DNA of 64,000 bases, from contig NZ_UTKY01000001.1 of the NCBI RefSeq assembly GCF_900583165.1, positions 372,001 through 436,000 on the forward strand, given 5' to 3'. Shown piece by piece: positions 8,187 through 16,042 of this stretch. Each line of letters opens with the position of its first letter. Position 1 is the stretch's first letter. This stretch comes from Pseudomonas viridiflava. Lineage in GTDB: Bacteria > Pseudomonadota > Gammaproteobacteria > Pseudomonadales > Pseudomonadaceae. Below the pieces are notes generated by a model. The model did not search any database. It was not told where the DNA came from and was given only the letters and a program-made list of their open reading frames with translations. Both the position numbers and the translations under genes were made by a program.

Positions 8187-8209
8187 GTGGGAGGGGGCTT
8201 GCCCCCGAT
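8187..8209 (+). repeat. Single REP sequence
   Basis: One copy of the 23-bp REP GTGGGAGGGGGCTTGCCCCC followed by GAT, in the ubiI-iron transporter gap. There is no inverted partner nearby, so this is a singlet rather than a REPIN. Confidence 0.9.
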
Positions 8210-8292
8210 GAGGCCATCAGCCCCGCCGCAAAAGCCAGCCTATGCAACATCTGGTAACGCCTCCACCAAGCATCACCAAATGTGAGTCCTTA

Positions 8293-8317
8293 TCATTTGC
8301 CCTCTTTTTGCAAATGA
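8293..8317. promoter_or_regulatory. Inverted repeat in the leader of the iron-binding protein gene
   Basis: TCATTTGC and GCAAATGA are perfect 8-bp arms separated by a 9-nt pyrimidine spacer, ending 12 bp before the ATG at 8330 and touching the Shine-Dalgarno (GAGAGA). GCAAATGAGA resembles Fur half-sites, which suits an iron transporter, but it is not a full Fur box. It could instead act as an RNA hairpin. Confidence 0.4.
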
Positions 8318-8329
8318 GAGACCGCCCCC

Positions 8330-9334
8330 ATGTTGGCACCCAAGCGCCTCCTGACTGCCCTGGCACTCACCCTGATCGGCAGCACCACCGTGCAGGCAGC
8401 CGACGAAGTGGTGGTCTACTCTTCGCGCATCGACGAACTGATCAAGCCGGTATTCGACGCCTACACCCAGAAAACCGGCGTGCAGATCAAGTTCATCACC
8501 GATAAAGAAGCCCCGCTGATGCAGCGCATCAAGGCCGAGGGCGAAAACGCCACCGCCGACCTGCTGCTCACGGTTGACGCCGGCAACCTCTGGCAGGCTG
8601 AGCAGATGGGCATCCTGCAACCGTTCACCTCCCCGGTGATCGACAAGAACATTCCCCTGCAATACCGCTCCTCGGCCCATGCCTGGACCGGCTTGAGCCT
8701 GCGTGCGCGTACCATCGCGTATTCCACCGACCGGGTAAAACCGGGCGACCTCACCACTTATGAAGCCCTGGCTGATAAACAGTGGGAGGGCCGCCTGTGC
8801 CTGCGCACGGCGAAAAAGGTCTACAACCAGTCGCTGACGGCCACCCTGATCGAAACCCATGGGGCAGCCAAGACCGAGGAGATCGTCAAGGGTTGGGTCA
8901 ATAACCTGTCCACCGACGTGTTCTCCGATGACATCGCCGTGCTCGAAGCGATCAACGCCGGGCAGTGCGACGTGGGTATCGTCAACACCTATTACTACGG
9001 CCGTCTGCACAAGCAGAAGCCGGACCTGGCGGTGAAGCTGTTTTGGCCGAACCAGGGTGACCGTGGCGTGCACGTGAACCTGTCGGGCATCGGCCTGACC
9101 AAACATGCCCCGCACCCGGAAGCCGCCAAGGCACTGGTTGAGTGGATGACCACCCCTGAGGCGCAGAAGATCTTCGCCGACGTGAATCAGGAATTCCCGG
9201 CCAACCCGGCGGTACCGCCGTCGGCCGAAGTGGCGAGCTGGGGCAAGTTTGTGGCAGACACCTTGCCGGTGGAAGTGGCGGGCAAGCGTCAGGCCGAGGC
9301 CATTCGCCTGATGGATCGGGCTGGCTGGAACTGA
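8330..9334 (+). CDS. Ferric-iron ABC transporter, periplasmic binding protein (FbpA/FutA-type)
   Basis: A 334-residue binding protein with a signal peptide (residues 1-23, cleaved after STTVQA). The mature protein starts [21 protein letters not shown], typical of FutA/AfuA-type Fe(III)-binding proteins. The iron-ligand tyrosine pair lies in [13 protein letters not shown] near residue 220, and a further tyrosine lies in the N-terminal VVYSSR segment. It delivers Fe3+ to the fused permease encoded downstream. In many pseudomonads this pair (PA5217-PA5216 in PAO1, from memory) sits before gcvT without its own ATPase gene, as here. A REPIN fills the gap to the permease. Confidence 0.93.
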   Translation: MLAPKRLLTALALTLIGSTTVQAADEVVVYSSRIDELIKPVFDAYTQKTGVQIKFITDKEAPLMQRIKAEGENATADLLLTVDAGNLWQAEQMGILQPFTSPVIDKNIPLQYRSSAHAWTGLSLRARTIAYSTDRVKPGDLTTYEALADKQWEGRLCLRTAKKVYNQSLTATLIETHGAAKTEEIVKGWVNNLSTDVFSDDIAVLEAINAGQCDVGIVNTYYYGRLHKQKPDLAVKLFWPNQGDRGVHVNLSGIGLTKHAPHPEAAKALVEWMTTPEAQKIFADVNQEFPANPAVPPSAEVASWGKFVADTLPVEVAGKRQAEAIRLMDRAGWN

Positions 9335-9350
9335 CACACTGCAAGTCTAA

Positions 9351-9441
9351 ATGTGGGAGGGGGCTTGCCCCCGATAGCGGAGTGTCAGTCTACTCATCAG
9401 TGACTGATCCACCGCCATCGGGGGCAAGCCCCCTCCCACAT
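9351..9441. repeat. REPIN (two inverted REPs) inside the iron transporter operon
   Basis: GTGGGAGGGGGCTTGCCCCC on the left and its inverse on the right enclose a core of about 45 bp with TGTCAG...CTGATCCACCG. The core is itself partly self-complementary, so the RNA would fold into one long hairpin. It separates the binding-protein stop (9334) from the permease start (9486). Confidence 0.95.
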
Positions 9442-9485
9442 TGGATTGTGGTGACTTCAAGATATCCATTCACTGAGAACTGACT

Positions 9486-11102
9486 TTGGCCCACCCCGCC
9501 CAACGCCGCTGGTACCTGCCGGTCTTCACCGTCGCCGCCCTGGTGCTGCTGCCGCTGAGCGTGCTGTTGCTGTCCTGGCAAAGCATCGACGCGCAAATCT
9601 GGTCCCACCTGTGGGAAACCCAGATGCCGCGCCTGCTGGGCAACACGCTGACCCTGGTACTCGGCGTTGGCGTTGGCGTGACCCTGCTCGGCGTTAGCCT
9701 GGCCTGGCTCACCAGCCTCTGCGAATTCCCCGGCCGGCGTTGGCTTGACTGGGCGTTGATGTTGCCTTTCGCGATTCCAGCCTATGTGCTGGCCTTTGTG
9801 TTTGTGGGCCTTCTGGATTTTGCCGGCCCCGTGCAAACCCTGTTGCGCGAATGGTTCGGCATGGGGCTGCGGCTGCCGCGTGTGCGTTCCACCAGCGGTG
9901 TGATTATCGTGTTGGTGCTGGTGTTCTACCCCTACGTCTACTTGCTGGCGCGCACGGCGTTCCTGGCGCAGGGCAAGGGGTTGATGGAGGCCGCACGGGT
10001 GCTGGGGCAATCGCCGTGGCAGGCGTTCTGGCGCGTGGCGTTGCCCATGGCGCGGCCGGCGATTGGTGCCGGTGTGGCGTTGGCGTTGATGGAGACCCTG
10101 GCGGATTTTGGGGCGGTCTCGGTGTTCAATTTCGACACCTTTACCACGGCCATTTATAAGACCTGGTACGGCTTCTTCAGCCTTTCCAGTGCCGCCCAAT
10201 TGGCCAGCCTATTGCTGCTGGTGGTGATGGTGGTGCTGTACGGCGAGCGTCGCGCACGAGGTGCCAGCCGCCCAAGCAACGAACGGCCACGGGGCAAGGC
10301 GCTATATCACCTGCGCGGGCTAAAGGCGGCGGCGGCCAGTACTTGGTGCGGCTTGGTGTTCGCCTGTGCCTTCGTCATCCCGATGCTGCAACTGGTTGCC
10401 TGGTTTTGGCAGCGTGGCCGCTTTGACTTGGACGAACGTTATTCGGGCCTGATCGTCCACACCCTCTACCTGGGCGGGATCGCAGCGTTGATCACCGTCA
10501 GCGTGGCATTGGTGTTGGCGTTTGCCAACCGACTGGCACCGACACGGGCGATTCGCTCCGGCATCAGCCTGGGCAACGTGGGCTATGCCTTGCCGGGCTC
10601 GGTGTTGGCGGTGTCGATCATGTTGGCCTTCAGTTATCTCGACCGTGAACTGGTGGTGCCGCTGTCCGGCTGGCTGGGTGGCGCGGGCAAACCGTTGCTA
10701 TTAGGCAGCCTGTCGGCGCTGGTGTTGGCGTATCTGGTGCGCTTCCTGGCGGTGGCCTACGGGCCGTTGGAAAACAGCCTGGCGCGAATTCGACCCTCAC
10801 TGCCGGAAGCTGCGCGCAGTCTTGGCGTGAGCGGGCCCCGACTGTTTTGCAAAGTGTATCTGCCTCTGCTGTTGCCGGGCACGCTGAGCGCCGCGCTGCT
10901 GGTGTTTGTGGATGTGCTCAAGGAAATGCCCGCAACCCTGCTGATGCGCCCATTCGGCTGGGATACCCTGGCGGTTCGCATCTTCGAAATGACCAGTGAA
11001 GGTGAGTGGGCGCGGGCCTCGCTGCCGGCGCTGACCTTGGTGTTGGTGGGCCTGCTGCCCGTTATTGGGCTGATCCGACGCTCCGCCCGACAAATCGGTT
11101 AG
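9486..11102 (+). CDS. Ferric-iron ABC transporter permease (FbpB-type, two fused halves)
   Basis: A 538-residue inner-membrane protein with about 12 transmembrane segments arranged as two homologous permease halves, as in FbpB/FutB. Each half carries an EAA loop: MEAARVLGQSPWQAFWRVALPMARPAIGAG near residue 165 and PEAARSLGVSGPRLFCKVYLPLLLPGTLSA near residue 440. It transports Fe3+ delivered by the binding protein at 8330. The start is TTG at 9486 (MAHPAQRRWYLPVF); no ATG is available in frame near the N-terminus, and a weak Shine-Dalgarno (TGAGAA) precedes it. No ATPase gene follows; one must be supplied from elsewhere. Confidence 0.93.
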   Translation: MAHPAQRRWYLPVFTVAALVLLPLSVLLLSWQSIDAQIWSHLWETQMPRLLGNTLTLVLGVGVGVTLLGVSLAWLTSLCEFPGRRWLDWALMLPFAIPAYVLAFVFVGLLDFAGPVQTLLREWFGMGLRLPRVRSTSGVIIVLVLVFYPYVYLLARTAFLAQGKGLMEAARVLGQSPWQAFWRVALPMARPAIGAGVALALMETLADFGAVSVFNFDTFTTAIYKTWYGFFSLSSAAQLASLLLLVVMVVLYGERRARGASRPSNERPRGKALYHLRGLKAAAASTWCGLVFACAFVIPMLQLVAWFWQRGRFDLDERYSGLIVHTLYLGGIAALITVSVALVLAFANRLAPTRAIRSGISLGNVGYALPGSVLAVSIMLAFSYLDRELVVPLSGWLGGAGKPLLLGSLSALVLAYLVRFLAVAYGPLENSLARIRPSLPEAARSLGVSGPRLFCKVYLPLLLPGTLSAALLVFVDVLKEMPATLLMRPFGWDTLAVRIFEMTSEGEWARASLPALTLVLVGLLPVIGLIRRSARQIG

Positions 11103-11258
11103 GTGCCAGTCCTACGGCTTGCGGCTACAATGCGCGGCATTCGGTGCGCTCCGTCTTTCGGATCGGGTTGCTGTGAGTGGCTGCAGACCTTGTAAATCAA
11201 GGCATCCAGCGCAAACAGCGACGCTGCGCACCTTCGCCAAGCCCGGAAGGAGAAACCC

Positions 11259-12341
11259 ATGGGACAGCGTACGCCTCTGTATGACCTGCATCTCGCCCTC
11301 GGCGCGAAAATGGTCGATTTTGGCGGTTGGGATATGCCTCTGCATTACGGCTCGCAAGTTGAAGAACACCACCAGGTGCGACGCGACTGCGGGGTGTTCG
11401 ATGTATCTCATATGACCGTGATCGATGTCACAGGCCCCCAGGCCAAGGAATGGCTGCAGCACCTGCTGGCCAATGATGTGGATCGTCTGCAGGGCTGCGG
11501 CCGTGCGTTGTACAGCGCCATGCTCAACGACAAGGGTGGCGTGGTGGACGACATGATCGTGTACCGCACCGAAGCCGGTTATCGGCTGGTGGTCAACGCC
11601 GCTACCCGCGATCAAGACATGGCCTGGATGCAGGCGCAGCTGGGCACGTTTCAGGTACAACTCCTTGAACGCCCCGAGCTGGCGATGCTGGCCATTCAAG
11701 GCCCCCATGCCCGGCAAAAGATCGCCGAACTGGTCACACAGTCTCGCAGCACCCTGATTCACCAGCTTAAGCCGTTCGAAGGCCAGGCCGACGGCGATTG
11801 GTTTATTGCCCGCACCGGTTATACCGGTGAAGACGGTCTCGAAATTGTCCTGCCGGCCGATCAGGCGCCGGGTTTTTTCAACGATCTGGTGGGGGCGGGT
11901 ATCTCACCCATAGGTCTCGGCGCCCGCGATACCTTGCGTCTTGAAGCCGGCATGAACCTGTACGGCCAGGATATCCATCAGGACGTCTCGCCTCTGGCCG
12001 CCAACATGGCCTGGAGCATTGCCTGGGAGCCTGCCGGGCGTAATTTCATCGGCCGGGCAGCGCTGGAGGCCGAGTTGGCGGCGGGTGTGCAGTTCAAATT
12101 GGTAGGGCTGGTGCTGGAAGAACGCGGAGTTTTACGTGCTCATCAGGTGGTTCGCATCGCCAATGTTGGCGAAGGGGAGATCACCAGTGGTAGTTTCTCT
12201 CCTACGCTGAGTAAATCCATTGCGCTGGCGCGCGTACCGACGGCCACTGCCGATCGGGCCGAAGTGGAAATCCGCGGCAAGTGGTACCCGGTTCGAGTGG
12301 TCAAGCCGACCTTCGTGCGCCATGGCAAAACCTTGATCTAA
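11259..12341 (+). CDS. gcvT: Glycine cleavage system aminomethyltransferase (T protein)
   Basis: A 360-residue T protein, which takes the aminomethyl group from lipoylated GcvH and forms methylene-THF and ammonia. Signatures are HLALGAKMVDFGGWDMPLHYGSQ (residues 11-33), CGVFDVSHMTVIDVTGP, YTGEDGLEIVLPA near residue 190, and GARDTLRLEAGMNLYGQDI, then the C-terminal barrel with GEITSGSFSPTL. The Shine-Dalgarno GGAAGGAGAAA is excellent. The leader from 11103 to 11258 holds a possible -10 (TACAAT at 11126-11131) and small hairpins; I checked it for a glycine riboswitch and found none of the conserved motifs. gcvH follows, but gcvP does not. Confidence 0.96.
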   Translation: MGQRTPLYDLHLALGAKMVDFGGWDMPLHYGSQVEEHHQVRRDCGVFDVSHMTVIDVTGPQAKEWLQHLLANDVDRLQGCGRALYSAMLNDKGGVVDDMIVYRTEAGYRLVVNAATRDQDMAWMQAQLGTFQVQLLERPELAMLAIQGPHARQKIAELVTQSRSTLIHQLKPFEGQADGDWFIARTGYTGEDGLEIVLPADQAPGFFNDLVGAGISPIGLGARDTLRLEAGMNLYGQDIHQDVSPLAANMAWSIAWEPAGRNFIGRAALEAELAAGVQFKLVGLVLEERGVLRAHQVVRIANVGEGEITSGSFSPTLSKSIALARVPTATADRAEVEIRGKWYPVRVVKPTFVRHGKTLI

Positions 12342-12394
12342 CCTATTTCCGGCAGGCCAAAGGCCGCTGACATTACTTCATGAGGACACAGACT

Positions 12395-12781
12395 ATGAGC
12401 GATATCCCCGCCGACCTGCGTTTTGCCGAAAGCCACGAGTGGGCCCGTCTGGAAGCTGACGGCACCGTGACTGTCGGTATCTCCGACCATGCCCAGGAAG
12501 CCTTGGGTGATGTGGTGTTTGTTGAGCTGGCAGAAGTCGGCAAAGTATTTGCCGCTGGTGATGCAGCGGGTGTTGTGGAATCGGTGAAGGCTGCTTCGGA
12601 TATCTACTCGCCGGTTGCCGGTGAAGTGATTGCGGTCAATGAAGCCTTGGCTGATAGCCCCGAGTCGCTGAATTCCGAGCCGTACAACGCTTGGATCTTC
12701 AAGCTCAAGCCAACTGATGCTGAAGCCGATCTGGCCAAACTGCTGGATGCTGCCGGCTACAAAGCCGCCATCGGCGAGTAA
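12395..12781 (+). CDS. gcvH: Glycine cleavage system H protein
   Basis: A 128-residue lipoyl carrier protein. The lipoylated lysine is K65 in [19 protein letters not shown]. The family hallmarks [18 protein letters not shown] and [14 protein letters not shown] are intact. It shuttles the aminomethyl intermediate between the P, T and L proteins. The start is the ATG at 12395 after GAGGACACAGACT. It lies 53 bp after gcvT. A REPIN rather than gcvP follows, so the glycine decarboxylase must be encoded elsewhere. Confidence 0.97.
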   Translation: MSDIPADLRFAESHEWARLEADGTVTVGISDHAQEALGDVVFVELAEVGKVFAAGDAAGVVESVKAASDIYSPVAGEVIAVNEALADSPESLNSEPYNAWIFKLKPTDAEADLAKLLDAAGYKAAIGE

Positions 12782-12793
12782 ACACAGATCGAA

Positions 12794-12882
12794 ATGTGGG
12801 AGGGGGCTTGCTCCCGATGACGGAGTGTCAGCCTCTACATCTGGAGACTGATCCACCGCTATCGGGGCAAGCCCCCTCCCAC
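12794..12882. repeat. REPIN
   Basis: Inverted pair of GTGGGAGGGGGCTTGCTCCCGAT-type REPs around a 40-bp core, between gcvH and the convergent DegT aminotransferase gene. The left arm has CTCCC instead of CCCCC and the right arm is one G shorter, so it is slightly decayed. Confidence 0.9.
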
Positions 12883-12907
12883 TTTGTATTGAGTCGACTG
12901 TAAGTAT

Positions 12908-14050
12908 TTAGCCCGCTTTCAAGACTGCTTTGACCGCCGCCACCGACCGCTCCACATCCGCCTCCGTCATCGCCGTAAACATCGGCAACGACACGATCAG
13001 CCGCCCCACCTTTTCCGCCACCGGGAACATCCCTTCCTTGAATCCCTGCGCCCGGTAAAGGCTCAACAGGTGGATCGGTGGGTAGTGGTAGCCAATGCCG
13101 ACGCCGTGCGCCTGCATCTGCTCCATGAACGTGGCGCGGGCGGGAAGACCGTCCAGACGTTCTGGTAACACGAGTTGGAAGAGGTGCCAGTTGCTGTTTT
13201 CGAAATCCGCCGGTGGCAGTTGTGCGCCGTACTGCGCTTCAAAGTCAGCACCAAAGCACTTGAAGTAGTGCCGCGCCAGGTGCTGGCGATGAGCAGTGAT
13301 CTTCTCGATGTGCGCGAACTGCCCCAGACCGATCGCTGCGGCGATGTCTGTCATGTTGAATTTGCCACCCAGCACGTCCACGTCCAGGCCATCGAAGCCC
13401 GTACGCGTCACGCCCTGCAGGCGGTATTTTTCGGCCAGCCGCGCTTCTTCGGCGTTATTCAATACCAGGCAGCCGCCTTCGGAAGACGTAATGTTCTTGT
13501 TGGCCTGGAAACTGAACGACACGAAGTCGCCTGTGGCTCCAATGCGCTCGCCCTCCCAGCTGGAACCCAGCGCCTGGGCCGCGTCCTCGATAATGCGCAG
13601 GTTGTACTTATTGGCCAGTGCGTAAAGCCTCGGCATGTCCAGGGGCAAACCGGCGAGGTAAACCGGGATGATCGCCTTGGTACGTGGGGTGATCGCAGCT
13701 TCCACCTGGGCCAGGTCGATATTGCGGGTCAGCGGGTCGATATCGGCAAACACCGGTGTGGCGCCTACTTCCAGGATCACGTTGGCCGTTGCGACCCAGG
13801 AAATCGGCGTGGTGATGACTTCATCCCCAGGCCCGATACCGGCAATACGCAAGGCAATCTCCATGGTGCAGGTGCCTGAGTTGAACGTGCGGACCGGACG
13901 GCCGCCAAAGTACTCCGACAACTGCGCTTCGAATGCCTGCACTTTTGGCCCGCTGGTGATCCAGCCCGAGCGCAGTACATCGCCCACCGCCGCGATGGTG
14001 GCTTCATCGATGGTGGGTTTGGAAAACGGCAGGAAGGGCTGTTGGCTCAT
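12908..14050 (-). CDS. DegT/DnrJ/EryC1/StrS-family sugar aminotransferase
   Basis: A 380-residue PLP-dependent aminotransferase. It begins MSQQPFLPFSKPTIDEATIAAV, with IPVYLAGLPLDMPRLYALA and the PLP aspartate in IIEDAAQALGSS. The PLP lysine is in VSFSFQANKNITSSEGGCLVL near residue 185. DegT enzymes aminate 3- or 4-keto nucleotide sugars (ArnB, WecE, PglE types) or scyllo-inosose. The length and motif order are normal. No sugar dehydratase, transferase or lipid A gene is near, so the substrate is not known. An ORF extends 53 codons upstream but the extension has no similarity to the family. Confidence 0.88.
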   Translation of the reverse strand: MSQQPFLPFSKPTIDEATIAAVGDVLRSGWITSGPKVQAFEAQLSEYFGGRPVRTFNSGTCTMEIALRIAGIGPGDEVITTPISWVATANVILEVGATPVFADIDPLTRNIDLAQVEAAITPRTKAIIPVYLAGLPLDMPRLYALANKYNLRIIEDAAQALGSSWEGERIGATGDFVSFSFQANKNITSSEGGCLVLNNAEEARLAEKYRLQGVTRTGFDGLDVDVLGGKFNMTDIAAAIGLGQFAHIEKITAHRQHLARHYFKCFGADFEAQYGAQLPPADFENSNWHLFQLVLPERLDGLPARATFMEQMQAHGVGIGYHYPPIHLLSLYRAQGFKEGMFPVAEKVGRLIVSLPMFTAMTEADVERSVAAVKAVLKAG

Positions 14051-14181
14051 AACGACGAAGGCATCCGTTTCAGATTGGCAATGAGTGGAAGGCTTATCAG
14101 TGCCGGCATGGTTACACGGCTCGACTGAATATAGCCTGTCACCCGTGAACGAATCGTCGACATGCGGCTTAAAACGCGGGC

Positions 14182-14209
14182 AAAAAAATGCCGCTTGGGT
14201 AAGCGGCAT
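14182..14209 (-). terminator. Rho-independent terminator after the DUF2388 gene
   Basis: On the minus strand ATGCCGCTT-ACCC-AAGCGGCAT is a perfect 9-bp stem followed by a run of T (TTTTTTTG). It lies 19 bp past the stop at 14228. Confidence 0.9.
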
Positions 14210-14227
14210 CCTTCAGAGCCTGTTGAA

Positions 14228-14542
14228 TCACTCGGTGACAGCGTTTTTCGCGAGGATGGCGTTGGCCAGTTCCATGTCCGTGGCTTGCAGACCAGGGTTA
14301 TCAGCACGGACTTTCTGCATGGCAGCTTCCAGGTACGGGCCACGGATACCGCCGTCGCTGGCAACGAAGCTGCCGGCGTCGTCTTGAGCGGCGACCACCA
14401 ATTTGTGGTCTTTGAAAGTCAGGTACGTCGAACCGGTAGTGGCGCCCGACGAGATGACATTGCGCCAGAAGCTGTCGGCCATCGCTGAACCGACAGGGAG
14501 GGAAAGCACAGCTAGGGTTGCGACAGCATATTTGAGACGCAT
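14228..14542 (-). CDS. DUF2388 exported protein
   Basis: A 104-residue protein with a signal peptide (MRLKYAVATLAVLSLPVGSAMA, cleaved near residue 22) followed by the DUF2388 domain: DSFWRNVISSGATTGSTYLTFKDHK, AAQDDAGSFVASDGGIRGPYLEAAM and the C-terminal ATDMELANAILAKN. This is a Pseudomonas-specific periplasmic family, often present in several copies, with no known function. The start at 14542 gives a proper signal peptide and has AGTCACTC upstream as a weak Shine-Dalgarno. It has its own terminator, so it is a single-gene unit. Confidence 0.88.
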   Translation of the reverse strand: MRLKYAVATLAVLSLPVGSAMADSFWRNVISSGATTGSTYLTFKDHKLVVAAQDDAGSFVASDGGIRGPYLEAAMQKVRADNPGLQATDMELANAILAKNAVTE

Positions 14543-14611
14543 GATGAGTGACTCCGGGTGGGTTATCTGTACTTTATGATTGTAGTTAACCCAACCGAGT
14601 TCCATCACCGA

Positions 14612-15058
14612 CTAAACAGTTTCAACTTTTAGAATGACGCCTTCTTGGCTAACCACCCGCACTTGTGCGCCTACGGGGCTGTCTGGGCCGGTTACCATCC
14701 ATACGCCATCGCCCACTTTTACCTTGCCCCGGCCGTCCACGATGGCCTGATGCACCACGAAGGTGCGCCCAATTAATTCTGAGCCGCGCTCATTCAGCCC
14801 GGGCTGATCGCTTGCCTTGGCACCGCTGCGTTGGCGCTTCCACCAATACACAGCAGTCAGTATCGACAACATCGCAAACAGCAGCAGTTGCCACTCCAGG
14901 CCCAAGGGCGGCACCAGAAACTTGATCACGCCCACGGCCGCTGCCGCGATACCCATCCACAACAGGTAGCCGCCGGCACCGAATACTTCAAGAATCAGCA
15001 GCACCGTGCCCAGTGCCAGCCAATCCCAGAACGACAGGTGCTGCAGAAAATCCCACAT
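14612..15058 (-). CDS. NfeD-family membrane protein
   Basis: A 148-residue protein with two or three transmembrane helices (about 12-30, 35-52 and 57-72) and a C-terminal OB-fold NfeD domain (about 88-148: GSELIGRTFVVHQAIVDGRGKVKVGDGVWMV). This is the short, YbbK-partner type (NfeD1b) without a protease domain. The gene follows the SPFH gene by 4 bp on the same strand, a very common pairing; such NfeD-SPFH pairs are thought to organise or protect membrane domains. The start codon at 15058 (MWDFLQHLSFWDW) is preceded by AAAGGCTGAAGCC. Confidence 0.9.
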   Translation of the reverse strand: MWDFLQHLSFWDWLALGTVLLILEVFGAGGYLLWMGIAAAAVGVIKFLVPPLGLEWQLLLFAMLSILTAVYWWKRQRSGAKASDQPGLNERGSELIGRTFVVHQAIVDGRGKVKVGDGVWMVTGPDSPVGAQVRVVSQEGVILKVETV

Positions 15059-15062
15059 GGCT

Positions 15063-15983
15063 TCAGCCTTTCTTGCTGTCGAAGGTGGCTTTGACAATCT
15101 CGCCAATACCGCCAACCGCACCGATTACCTGGCTGGCTTCCAGCGGCATCAGAATCACCTTGCTGTTGTTGGCCGATGCCAGCTTGCCCAAGGCGTCGAT
15201 GTATTTTTGCGCGACGAAATAGTTGACCGCTTGCACGTTGCCCGACGCGATCGCTTCCGATACGACCTGTGTCGCGCGGGCCTCGGCTTCGGCCTGACGC
15301 TCACGGGCCTCGGATTCAAGGAAGGCCGCCTGACGGCTACCCTCGGCTTCAAGGATCTGCGCCTGTTTCTTGCCTTCAGCGGTGAGGATTGCCGATGCAC
15401 GCAGGCCTTCGGCTTCGAGGATCTGTGCACGCTTGATCCGCTCGGCCTTCATCTGGCCCGACATGGCCGCCATCAGGTCGGCGGGCGGGCTGATGTCCTT
15501 GATTTCGATACGGGTGATCTTGATGCCCCACGGCGCAGTGGCTTCGTCCACGGTCCTCAGCAGTTTTTCATTGATGCCGTCACGTTGGCTGAGCATGGCA
15601 TCCAACTCCATGGAGCCAAGGACAGTACGGATGTTGGTTTGCAGCAGGTTACGGATGGCATGCTCGAGGTTGTTGACCTCGTAGGCGGCCTGCGCGGTAT
15701 TGACCACCTGGAAAAAGCACACGGCGTCGATCTGGACGGTGGCGTTGTCGGCGGTGATGACTTCCTGCGGTGGAATATCCAGCACGCTTTCCATCACATT
15801 GATCTTGCGGCCGATACGGTCCATGACCGGGATGATGATGTTTAGGCCCGGCTTGAGCGTGTTGGTGTAACGGCCGAAACGCTCGACCGTCCATTGGTAG
15901 CCCTGGGGGACGACCTTGAAACCCATGAACAGGATGGCGATGGCCAAGCCTACAAAAAGAAGCAGTACGGTTCCGATCTGCAT
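15063..15983 (-). CDS. SPFH/stomatin-like membrane protein (QmcA-type)
   Basis: A 306-residue protein with one N-terminal membrane helix (residues 4-22), then an SPFH/PHB domain ([37 protein letters not shown], residues 22-57, to about 180). A long Ala/Glu-rich coiled coil (about 180-245, ILEAEG repeated three times) precedes a C-terminal hydrophobic stretch. It matches E. coli QmcA (YbbK) in length and architecture. The protein forms cage-like oligomers on the membrane and usually associates with its NfeD partner and FtsH. The two genes are 4 bp apart and form an operon. The Shine-Dalgarno is AAGGAATCGCT. Confidence 0.93.
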   Translation of the reverse strand: MQIGTVLLLFVGLAIAILFMGFKVVPQGYQWTVERFGRYTNTLKPGLNIIIPVMDRIGRKINVMESVLDIPPQEVITADNATVQIDAVCFFQVVNTAQAAYEVNNLEHAIRNLLQTNIRTVLGSMELDAMLSQRDGINEKLLRTVDEATAPWGIKITRIEIKDISPPADLMAAMSGQMKAERIKRAQILEAEGLRASAILTAEGKKQAQILEAEGSRQAAFLESEARERQAEAEARATQVVSEAIASGNVQAVNYFVAQKYIDALGKLASANNSKVILMPLEASQVIGAVGGIGEIVKATFDSKKG

Positions 15984-16042
15984 AGCGATTCCTTATCTAG
16001 TGGTGACAGTAAAACGACGATCGGAGGATTGTAACGGTCTCG

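Noticed and set aside
11103..11258. Glycine riboswitch before gcvT
   Set aside because: The leader lacks the conserved GAAGAGA and GCACCGAAGG-type motifs and tandem aptamer layout. Only small hairpins are present.
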